Assembly (NCBI GenBank): GCA_009869945.1
Contig: WIXG01000167.1
Coordinates: forward strand, 103,004-167,003
Origin: Mesaphorura yosii
Taxonomy: Eukaryota; Arthropoda; Collembola; Poduromorpha; Tullbergiidae
Reading direction: 5' to 3'
Length of the DNA stretch: 64,000 bases
This document shows, one piece after another, positions 35,882 to 46,700 of this stretch. The notes under the pieces were generated by a model. That model did no database searches. It was not told the DNA's origin and saw nothing but the letters and a program-made list of their open reading frames with translations. Made by a program: the position numbers and the translations under genes. Numbering within the stretch: the stretch's first letter is position 1; every line of letters starts with the position of its first letter.

Positions 35882-36059
35882 TTACATTCTGCGTGTTTGA
35901 CGCGTATGAATTCCGGCTTGCTCTACTGCATATTCCACCGCTTGGCGGGGGATGATGGCATCAAGAGTATCAGCGGTTTCTCGACGCTTACATATTCGCG
36001 AGGTTCTGTTGGCAGCAGCGTCAAGTGCGGTTTGGCCGTATCGTGCCGTAATGCCGCAG
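35882..36059 (-). CDS. Possible terminal exon, ankyrin-like
   Basis: A GC-rich stretch opens after a CAGATTCTGCAG acceptor-like site (36060) and runs 59 codons to a TAA at 35882. It contains RYGQTALDAAANRTSRICKR, reminiscent of an ankyrin-repeat helix pair (G-x-TAL-x-AA), and ends EQAGIHTRQTRRM. Base composition is clearly richer in GC than the surrounding intron. Antisense to, and inside, the dpr-like intron. No upstream exon was found, so it may be a gene fragment, a relic or chance. The ankyrin resemblance is only one partial repeat. Confidence 0.25.
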
Positions 36060-39000
36060 CTGCAGAATCTGCACAAGGAAGAAGAAACACACGGAAAGAA
36101 GTAAACAAGGCAGTGACGGCAGAGAGAAAGACGAGACACGAGATTTGCGAGACTTTTCCGCATTTCCTTGAAAGGTGAATGGCGAGTGTACACAATAACG
36201 AACAGCATCAGCAACCAGCAGCACAATGTCTCAGATTTAGTACCACTGGATGGGTGCCCTTTGCTTAAGGATGAAAGAAATGCGTACGGCGACAGCGAAT
36301 AAGAGAAAGTAAACGAAAGATACACGCAACTGCAGCAGCAATACGCCAGTCGGGTCAAGCCAGTCAGAATTCTTACTCTGCTCTCAACTTGAACCCGTGA
36401 ACACAAATCTTGAGCTATACAGCGGATTGGTGGGTTCACTAATCGCACATGATACACAGTTCTACTTTTCATACGGATTGTGGACCATGTGCTACCTTTG
36501 CATGTGTGACAGTCTGGACACGTTGACTGTAACAGTGACTGCTGCAGATTGCAGACCCTTTTGTAAGACGTTCAACAATGCATGTGCTTCCGCTTTGCTT
36601 TTCGTACGAAATCCTGTTTTTAAACGTCCTGAGATTGTATTGTAGAACGTACAACAAGGATAGTGCATGAACTTCCTGCCAAGAATTTTTATTTTCTGCC
36701 ATGTTGGTGCTCTGATGCGAACTGCGGTCGGTGTAGCTTAATGCGCACTGTGCACTTCTGTTGCTCATCCTATTTTTCTTACTGTGCACGCACGCACGCA
36801 GAGGAGAAAATGAAGATGTAGATAAATTACGGTAGTATTTTTAACTCAGTCATGTGCAATAATGACTAGAGTCTTATAAACTTCCACTGCAACTCCACGC
36901 AACTTTTGCAAGCACAACTTGGGTGCTCGCATTCAGGAGCACGAGAATACACAGAAGAAAATGACAAATAAGAGTATAACAGCCACGCATTACGTGTTCA
37001 TAATTTAATTCTACCCTATTTAATCCATATTAAGATAAAAATTTGAAGGTGGAGTAATTTGCGGCTTGCAGAGCTCTCTGCCAATTAATTCTCCAATACG
37101 CGATTCGCACAAATTTTCCGAGCAGCTTTCCATCACAGGCTTGATTTTAGTATGATCGACCATCGACTTAATGGATTCGCTGTCGATAATTTTTCTTCAT
37201 GAAGCACTTCCTTGGGCTCTCAGCTCAAGCCGTAATAAATTCTGACCTGAGACTGTCTACCTTGATTGAACGAGTGGCGGTGCGTTTGGCTTTCACATGA
37301 TGAATTAAGCTGATTAGCATTCTTATTAATCCTGACCAATAAGGCCTGGTCGATCTTCCTCCCAATTCAAGTAGGGACAGCTTGGAGGCTCTCCGGATTG
37401 TGATGAACATGTGTTACAGCCCAATAGATAAGCATACGCTGGCCCCGGCGATGTATTTTCCTTCCCCGTACAAGTTACTGGTACTTAAAACACGGTAATC
37501 CATCATAGTCAGTCAATACACTCTCGCCTGGCCAATCCAGCACGAATCCAGGCTGGTCCCGTCTCAATTTCAGTTTCGGGTAAATGGACTGAACGTACTG
37601 CATGCGTCCTTATGTACGCGAATAATGTATTGACGTGTCTGGTCTTGCGACGGAGAAAGAAGTTTGGGAAGTGAAAGCACATTTTTACTTACTACTTTAC
37701 CAAACTGGTATTATCTCATCTTTTACTTTCAGAATACTGTTGTGTGTATATTTTAGTTTCAAAACTTGTCCACTGAGTTTCGCTTTCCAGGAATTTTAAA
37801 TTCGCGTCTTCACACTTCAACAAATGAGCCTCTCGTCTGCCATTTTCGCTCATCCACTTACTTGTCCACATATCAGCATTGTCTAACTATCGCCAGCCTA
37901 AGCATGAAGCCTGAAATTTAAATTGTTAGAGGTGTTGAAAGCGTGTCGAGGCAAGGGGTGGAAAGTAAAACAAGTGCTTCGTGTAATTTACTTCGCTGAT
38001 TAGGAAAGTATACAAACACGACTTCAAAATTCAAATTCTAAAGTTTTGACTTGTGATGAAACTAATTTAACTTACGCACGAACGAAGTGATGATGTTATT
38101 TAATGTCACTAACGTACTACCGAATTATAATAATCGAATTATAACACTCTATCGCATATTGGATCACGATTTCAGTTTCACAGCACGTACGGCCAACGTA
38201 GAGTTCAAATTCTACCTTCGTTAAAGTTTATAAGCGTTCGCACTAAGCATTGATAATCGATAACACTAATACACAATTCACTGACTGCTTATAATAAACG
38301 GAAGATCTAATTTACAGTCCTTCGATGAATACCCACAGATAATAATGTCAATATTACTTATATGTGGTCACCGCTCGGAGCGTCGGAGCTTTCGCTTGCT
38401 TTGAATTTGAATAGAAGTGGGCGTTGTATAAAATGACCTCGGCCAGATAATTAACTTTTTGATTAGTGAGGAGCTGTTTTGTTTTGGCCTACTTGACTGC
38501 AACTTTTAGCATTTTGATATGCATGGGCATCAAATAGCGTGGGTCGAATCAATGATAGTTGGAGCTCATAATTCCGGAAGACAATTGCGTCAATTCTGAT
38601 AACGGCCTTCGCCCATGCTCCATTCCTCCACGTGGAATCATGTCTTGAGAGCTTACTTTTCGAGATCTGTATTTGTTAGTGAAGGGCAGCGGCAAATTTC
38701 ACAAATTCTCTTCCAGCAGCAACAGTACAGTAATAAAAACCGCGCTGGTTGTCTGTATTAGACGTCCTTAAAATAAATTATGATTCGGCCTTGCTCTTAA
38801 TGTATGTTTTGGACAAGTGAAGGGAAGAAGCCCAATAATCACTTTATACTGAGGCTTCAGCTTCGGTTCTCGTACAAAAGTTTCGGAAGTACACTTGTGT
38901 AATAATTAATATTTTTCTTTTCTACTTTCTCCCAAAAATAATTGGGTAGAATTCCGGCTTTACTTTTTATTTTCGGATACCAGAGCTCTGAAGAACGACG

Positions 39001-39572
39001 ATTAGGCCAGACTTTTATATGAAAGACTAAAATGCAACCACAGAATATTTATACACGTGCTCATTACTTTGCGGGTCGGCAAGCAGCAGCATTATGACGA
39101 GTTTATTGAAAAACTTTCAACTTTCCTACTTCATTTTTCCAGTTCCGTCTTACTTTTTGTTGCTGTTACCAAAATTTGCAGGCGAGATAAGGAAGTTTGT
39201 CTCGAGAAGGATATTATTCGGGGCAACGAGGCAAACTAAGCCTTGCAAGAAGCAACAAAAGTTTTGTGGAGCAATTTTTTGTTGGAGCCACTAACGAAAT
39301 TTCTCTCAGACGTTCAATAAAATACTTTCTGCGGGAAAGAATTAGTACTTTGTAATGAGACTCCATTATGATTTAATGATCGTGAGATTCACTCCAGGAA
39401 ATTGGGAGCGAGGCGAGCTCCAGGATATGAGTTTATTGAGGTTCTTAATTACAGGCATGATTAAGCTAATTTTCTGCTTGAATAAGCCTCCATAAATTAT
39501 TTGGCCCACTTTAATCGAATTCTTAGGTGGCTCAAAAGAATGTACTTGGCTTTGTTCACGAATTTAGCGTAT

Positions 39573-39964
39573 TTATTTTACAGTATCGTATTCAAATATC
39601 AGAAAGAATAGCAGATATACAAACAGGAGTGGTAGTCCAAGCAGGGGTGGTGCAAATATGAAAAATAGGAGTACAATGGAGATGATGACTGACAATGAAC
39701 AAATTCCTCCTACCGCAGCCAATCGTCCCCACCCACAGTTGGATAGATAGGAGCGAAATTTTAAAGGCGCTTTGAACAGCACGATTAAGCCAATCGCGAT
39801 GAAAATGAGGAAGAATTCCATTTTGATTGAATCAGAGCTGTGAGTTGTACCTTATTTGCAATCTTACTGGAAGAAGCTCGGCTGGGTCTGTTCAAAATTA
39901 TAAGATTGGAATGGGAAAGCAGATTTTCTGAAGACTTTACAGAACTCAAGTTGGCCTGGGCCAT
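39573..39964 (-). CDS. Small multi-pass membrane protein, antisense in dpr intron
   Basis: Best model: exon 1 39964..39868 (starts MAQANLSSVKSSENLLSHSN) and exon 2 39769..39573, with a 98-bp phase-1 intron (GTAAGA...TTCAAAG), for 97 residues. The N-terminus is polar and Ser-rich, followed by two hydrophobic segments (VGGICSLSVIISIVLLFFIF and LLGLPLLFVYLLFFLIF) and a short acidic end (EYDTVK). Alternative: a single-exon 82-residue protein from ATG 39821 with an extra hydrophobic N-terminus. The TAA stop lies inside AATAAA (39577-39572), supporting a real 3' end. No family recognised. It would be a nested gene on the opposite strand of the dpr-like intron. Confidence 0.45.
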
Positions 39965-41700
39965 TTGATGCTTGCAGCCAATAAAGCACGGAGAAAACTC
40001 ACAACTTTTAAGGAAACTCAATTTCTACAATTCCCTGGCGCAAAGGACAAAAGTAAGAGAATCGTTAAATCTACACCGGCTCATTTCTGCGAATTTAAAA
40101 TTCATGGACACGGAATTGAATGTTAATAGTAATTAACTTCGTCTACATTTCCCCTTTCTCACGCAATAACCGCTGGAAGCTTCAACCTAATTTACCAGTC
40201 AGCGACACGCATTACTATTAGTAAATATTTATTCCGCACGCCTTTTTCTTGTAGTGTCTCATTAAACGAGGGACAGTAAATAGTCAATACCCCAAGAAGG
40301 TATTTTCGCCACCCAATGGCCGGCGGCCGAACAAAGGCTGATAATTTCATTGCGTTCGCTGTTTACGTTCACATTAATGTTTACTTTTTGGTTCAATCGT
40401 TTCCTTCTTTACTTACGATCTCATTAACGCAAAATCATGGAAACTTACAGGAAATCGTAACAACAGCAACTGGATAAGAAATCCTGTAACACGCTGCTGC
40501 CCGTGCCGCACACGGCAACGAATTTCTGCCTTTTCGACCATTTCCTTCCTCCCCATGTTGATGACTGTAGTAATAATCACAGGGTAATGGGCTTTGTAAT
40601 GGCTAATAGATAGTTCATTAAGTTTTATCTTCGCAAAGAAGAGCCCGCACGTACTTCTGGCTTCTGGGCCGGATAACTTGGATTGGATCTTGCGAATTGG
40701 GTCTTCTGTATGCATAAAAGAGAAGAGAGAAAGCAACTTTCTTCGTCCTTCTAAAATATCACCGTTATCAATAACTCCCATCATCATCCTCAATTTAATT
40801 TCATATCACATCAGTTTAGTTGATAGTAATGGTCTAAAGTTGGAAAGTAAGAGAGTCGCTGGGTCTCATCTTGACTTTTTGTGTATGTAATTTATGAAAT
40901 TTATTTCCAGGCGAGACGAATTTACGTGTACGTCCGTAGTCTGTACGTAGTTAGCAGGAACGTAAGGAAGAAAAGGAAGAACACAAAGTGGAACAACGAG
41001 GACTCGAGACTTTACTTGATAAACTTTACTGTGGCATTATTTGCAAACTTTCCAATTTGAACTAATAATAATAAACCCATAAGTAACCGTAATAAAGTTA
41101 GTCCTCTCAAAGTGTGCAATATCAATTTCCTTAAAAGCAAAATGAATGCATCAGCAGCAAGTGAAGCATGAGCACATGGTCTACCATCAGAATTCTTATT
41201 CCCGCACCATCCCATGCTGCTAGGCAGTCTCAGGCTAGGTCCAGAGCTCGAGTCTCCTTGTCCGTGTACTGCTTGAGATGAATCCAAATACCCTCTTTTA
41301 AGGCCAACGTACGCAAAATGAAACCCATTCAGCGTCTTGAGATCAATTCGTTTGCATACGAGCAAAGAATGTAGCTGCCGCCGTGCCATGTAATGAAAGA
41401 AAGTTCAATGTTCCCACTCGACTCGCGTTTCGCGTTTAATGAAGTACTAAAAATTACCAATTGCCTTAATCACCAATTTAGTACTTTGTATGGGAAATAA
41501 AAGCACCTATTTAGATCCATGAATAGGTCACGCAATCGAACCGGCAAACGAGAAAGAGTGTTTTATTCAAACGAAAAGAAAGTGTTTGATAATTCGGATT
41601 ATTTATGCCGAGATCACGTGTGGGTCGGAAGACATCACGATATTTATCATTAAGGAAGAGTAAAGTCTACATGCTACGCTAACTATTGAGAAAAAGGAGC

Positions 41701-41966
41701 TCAACATTTTGTAATTAAAGCGACAATTGAAGCTTGTCGGTCTTAAATGTAAAATTAAAGGGTATATTTTAAGGTCAAGCAAGTTTACCGTCTCTCACCA
41801 ATATTTCGGGTTTGGAGTCCTGAAAGCTGTTTGTCAGAAGTTCGTCTAACTGAATGTATGGGAATGTAGCAGAGAAAACCGTGATGGGGTTGGGAAAGAA
41901 ATACGATACGAGATTCTTCAGTTCAGGCAGCAATGCAGCATCCACGCAAGAGAAAATCACGCGAAT
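41701..41966 (-). CDS. Possible last two exons of an unidentified gene
   Basis: Exon 41966..41789 follows a TTCAATCTTTTCTGCAAG acceptor and is open in phase 0 for 59 codons (starts IRVIFSCVDAALLPELKNLV); it includes the stretch FFPNPITVFSATFPYIQLDE. It ends at GACG-GTAAAC. A 47-bp intron ending TTTTACATTTAAG leads to a last exon (41741..41701) that stays in frame and ends ITKC-stop. Amino-acid composition is clearly protein-like, but no family is recognised and upstream exons (above 41966) were not found. Antisense within the dpr-like intron. Confidence 0.35.
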
Positions 41967-43511
41967 CTTGCAGAAAAGATTGAATCTGATGGGATTAATT
42001 TTGTTCCATTTCGACTTTTTTCATTTTTAAATTCAAATGTACGATTCTACAACACAGAGTATGAGCATGTAGGTGAAAGCAGTTCTTTTGGGGTTGGGCA
42101 TAGGAAAATGCTGGCGATATCTTGAAGAAGTATGCAAGATGAATCCCATCATAACATGTAATATGTACTTTGTTTGTATAAAATGAATTCTGTACCTCAG
42201 CGTCAATATCATCCTTCCAATTTACTCTACTCTACCTTCTAAAATCTGGGAACATAAATACGAAATGCGGAAATAAGCAATGCTATAATGGGATCAAGCA
42301 AACCCTGGCGCAGTGAAACGGAAGGCAAGATGCCGTAAAATCTCTTAAGTGCATATCAAATCTTTTTGGAAGTTATTGAATTCTTATTCCTTCTTTCTAA
42401 GTTAATGCGCCTGGCTTACCAGGTACGAGTATAGTTTTTGGTATCACATTTTGTAATTTTCTGTTTCACATTCGCAATTGCCACCGTCAACGAAGTTTAA
42501 GCATGCATGAATTCAGTGTATCCAATTTAGGATTAGAATTTCGCCTAGTTGAAATACGTGGCTTGGAAGTGAACTACTAAGGTCTTGAGCTTTGCACGCT
42601 TACGCTTTCGTTTGAACCAGCCAAGCATTCGTGAGTGAGTAGTTAATCATGGGGTTTAACTGAATCAGTCAAGGTAGGGCGAGGTAGGCAAAGTTAAGCC
42701 ATTTTCCCAATCTCAAGCGCAACGTATATTTATTGGCAGAAAATTAGAGGTTAAGAAAACCGAACTTTCAGCAATGCAGCGGTGAAGAGGTATTCATTTT
42801 CTCTGTCGCGCTCGATCGACACACGAAACGAGATTCATTTTTTCAATCTTCTACTTTCATCTTCTTATTACCGCCCTCATGGGCCTTACACAGAGTGCGT
42901 TGCACACCACAGGTATTATTTGTATTATGGCATTAAATTTTACGTCTGAGCCCGCACGCATTGCATTGACCTGGGATTGGCTTCATCTTCCGCTTTCGCA
43001 GCGCAAATTTTTCCAAGGATTACACACTTGAACCAAGAACCGTGCCCTGTGCAAGATACTTGAACATGATTTATGAGGTTGCACACACTTAATCGTCTGC
43101 TTGCATTGACATTGCATTCGGATAGTTTTCATGATGATCATCAAGAAAGTAAAATGGAGGCTTTCGTTTCTTTCCATCTATTATGATGATGACTATTATT
43201 ATTGGCGGCTCAAGCCCAAGATTACTGCGTACACGCACACGAAAAATGTTTGTTCAGTGAGCACCGAAAATAATTCTCGTTTGAGCACACGCGCCAAGAA
43301 ATCTTAAAGACACGCACTAAAACCATCTCAAAATTTTCTTGAGGTTATTACTCAACTCACCTGGACTTGCCCTGTTCCATGTTCACATTCTACTCTTTCA
43401 GGTTTCTGTTCTTTATGAATGGGAGCCATAATCCTACTGTAAAAATGAACCTGCTGCTGATCAGTACTTGACCAATGTAATTAATTGTCTCTGTTTTCAT
43501 GTGTTTCACAG

Positions 43512-43719
43512 GTTTCATGGATCCGGCATCGTGATACGCATCTACTAACCTCCGGAGCTCATGGCTACACAGCAGATCAAAGATTTCGAGCTTTTAACGG
43601 CCCAGGCGAAACATGGGGTCTGAGAATCAGTACAACGCGTCCAACAGACTCCGGCGTTTATGAATGTCAGATTTCTACAACTCCGCCAATTCCAGCCTTT
43701 ACACACTTATCAGTTGTAG
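43512..43719 (+). CDS. dpr-like: Dpr-like Ig receptor, second coding exon (rest of Ig1)
   Basis: The exon starts in phase 0 after TTTCACAG and ends in phase 1 at TTGTAG-GTAAGT (43719/43720), giving 69 codons and one base. It encodes SWIRHRDTHLLTSG, the DQRF strand, WGLRISTTRPTDSGVYECQI and TTPPIPAFTHLSVV. These include the invariant Ig Trp, the D-x-G-x-Y-x-C motif with the second disulfide Cys, and the VSW-RHRD, DQRF and YECQISTTPP blocks diagnostic of Dpr Ig1. Together with the exon ending at 31674 it completes one V-set domain. The second Ig domain and the membrane anchor are not found in the window; in known dpr genes they follow in phase 1 after a further, often large intron. Confidence 0.9.
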
Positions 43720-46700
43720 GTAAGTAACTAAGTCATTTGCAATTCCTGAGCAAGACATTTTAACCTTCCAGGGACATACCGCATAGGTGGGAAAAAGATT
43801 TGACAACTTTTGACAAGATAAGCACTAAATCTGACAACCCGTAATCCATACATGACATGAGATTTGTCGTCAATATGTTTCAAAGTGTTACGACATCGGT
43901 TTTCAGAAAAATTGGATACGCGCCACCATGTATTAACCCTTTCATATTAACACCTTCCAAACTTTCCTTACCGTCTTGATGCGGAGCCGAGCTCTTTTGT
44001 ACCGAGCAAGTTTCTTCCACGCCTCAAACTCAAACTCTGAATAATGAATGAATCGTGTTCCACGTCGCGTACGGCATGCTCAAGTCTTGATGAAGTATTC
44101 ATGTTGACGCGTTGATGGCAATGGCAGTTCGCACTGCCACTGCGCGCATTGAGGTGCATTTATTAAAAGTTAATGTGCTCATAACAAAAGTAAGGTGAAA
44201 TTGATTATTGCGAAATTCTGAAACGACATTTGTAAGACGATGAACCTACTTTCTCTATTAGCAAGTTGCAAATATGCCAGTCGCATTTGCGTTTGCTCGT
44301 TGAAGCATTCACGACAATAGCGGCCTAAAGCCAAAAATGATAAGAAAGGGTGCAACCGCAGTCATGTCGCACAAAAAGAAATGTGTATGATTCCCAGCAC
44401 CAGGTTCGTATTTTTTTTAGCTTTGGCTATCTGCCATAATATGTAAAAAAAAAATTATTTGCACAACAAAGTTACAAAGTAGCTCCTTAATGTCAACTCA
44501 CAACTTTTTAAACAACGAAAAACGTATTTCATTTTTATTGTACTTTTCCATAACAGGCCGACGATTTGTTTCAATTCTTAATGTGTTGAGATGACGAGTT
44601 TGAATTACTTTATAATAATAACACTGAGAACTGCTGCTCTGCGGCTCGGTAGCGAAAAATAAAGTTTCGTCTTGACTCTTTTCACGAGAGCTGCTGGTTA
44701 GCAGTTATTGTCATTGCTATTGCTTTCTCTCGTTCGAGAGACAGACGAGGCTGTGGTTTGTTATTACTATTATTAGTACTTTTTATAAATTATATTTACT
44801 TTCTTCCGCTCGTGTTCGTGTCTCGTGCCGGGTTCACGCATGGAATGGAAATCGGCAACAATTCCTTGGTGTGCGTTGATTCGGTTTCTCCATTTTTTGC
44901 ATCAAATAACTGAAATGACTTCTTTTGCAAGTCAATATCACCAAATTATATGATGGAGGAAAAGATGTCACGAATTCAGCTCTCAGGCCAGGCCACATTA
45001 TTGCCTCGCAATCGCATGCATGGCTCGAAGCGGCAGCTCAATGCAACTCGGAAGTTATATGTATAAACTAACTGTCATAATTATAATGATTTAGAATGAC
45101 CGCATGTCTATTCTGGCCATTCATCGCGTGCCGCTTCTCGTAGTCGAGTTTGCACAACGACTTTCCTCAATTGTACCTTAACTTAAGTTTATAACTCCTT
45201 CGTTCGTACGCTCTCAGGAACCAATTCACAAGTCTTTCCTGCTATTTCCGAAACTTGACTGGAATTACTGGTCCACGTGCGATGCGATGCAAGCTCGTTT
45301 CTCTTTGTACGCAGTGGCACTTGACTTTGCAGTCTGCGGCGGTCGGTCATAACTGCACAAGAATGATTACGATGACTCGAGTTTGTCAAGAGGAATATCG
45401 CATGGACGCTCGAGAAATAAGGAATCCGATTTTATTACATCCGCAGGTCTCATTCGTTCTCTGTAGTGGTAGCTGCAGGCTAACAGTCATGGAAGCCAAA
45501 GTCGTTTAATGAAAGAATCTCCTACCACAGGATAGCAGGATAAGTAACTCGAGGAAGTAGAGACCATCATAATCTTCCCTTCTTTAGATCTTCATTTCTG
45601 GCTTGCAACTGGACTGTACGATAAGATATCAATGCTCACTCGGTCGTGGTCACGTTGGTCACGGTGTCGGTCTTGGCAAATACAACTTTCTATTTATTTA
45701 GAGCCTAAACCAACAAGCACATTGACCAACATGCCCAGGAATTATTCTGATTGGTCCTTAATTTCGCTGAAGACTTTATTTTGGTATTTATAGTATTGGG
45801 ATAAACCCGCACGTGCCCGCACTTTGCCCCGATGTGAGTTGGGCACTGCGATGGCACTGCATCTTTTGTCCTGGATTCTTACATTTCTATTTCCTGCTAC
45901 CGATTACCATTATTTTTCTACATCTCTCAAATAGGCTCTATAAATTTCCTCGTAAATTATGTCAGTACGTGAGGCACTTGCCCGAAACTGCGCCTGGCCG
46001 TACTCTTGAGGCCCTTGTCGACAATTGCTTCATACTCCTTCTCCGTGACCCTTCTTTCTTTCGCACATGAAACGAAAGTACGAAACTGACACTGGACAAT
46101 AAAATAGTTTATGCCTTTACAACAAGCACACACAACAACAGCACGGAATTTACAGCAGAATAAAACGAGAGGAGAAAGAAATACGAACTTCAGCATTTTG
46201 CGAGTCTTGTGTGCTAGATTTTTCTTAGCCAACAGAAAGCCTTGGATCGAGTCGAAGTCGAGCGAATAAATATTTTCATCGCCACTATTTCAAGTTTATT
46301 GCACATTGTTACTGCGAGTTGCGAAGTGCGGGCAATAATAAGCAGACCGGGCGAATGATTATAATTTGACAGGATAGAAACACTTTGTTACAGCAAGAAA
46401 GTTTCTTCGTTTTGCTACTCTTCGCAATTCGCAACAAATTCAATTTGGAAAAATGCAACCTTCAATATTCCCGTTTCGTGATTCTGCCAAGATGATCGTG
46501 ACAATGATTACTGTCAATTTTTCTTGAAATTTTACGTTCAAAAGTGTCGAAATTTGTCGACGACCTCCTTCGTTGACCTATCTTCTTGATTTATTACTCT
46601 TGAGAAACAAGGCCAAGTACTTCAACTTCAACCATTCTGCGCTTCCATTTCGAAGGATGGATTGGGCGTTTTAGATACACAATAAAAAAGGTATCAAAGT

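Larger units (their letters stand above)
31675..43511 (+). other. 11.8-kb intron of the dpr-like gene
   Basis: Phase-0 intron that splits the Ig1 domain between LGNYT and VSWIRHRD, at GTAAGT (31675) and TTTCACAG (43511). Long introns at this place are usual for dpr genes. Content is mostly non-coding with many GAGAAAG motifs, a CCAAG repeat and a 10-bp hairpin (32323-32349). Three antisense candidates lie inside: 35882-36059, 39573-39964 and 41701-41966. Confidence 0.7.

Noticed and set aside
35882-36472. Full 196-codon minus frame
   Set aside because: Only the last 58 codons, after an acceptor-like site, look protein-like; the upstream part is pyrimidine-rich intron sequence.
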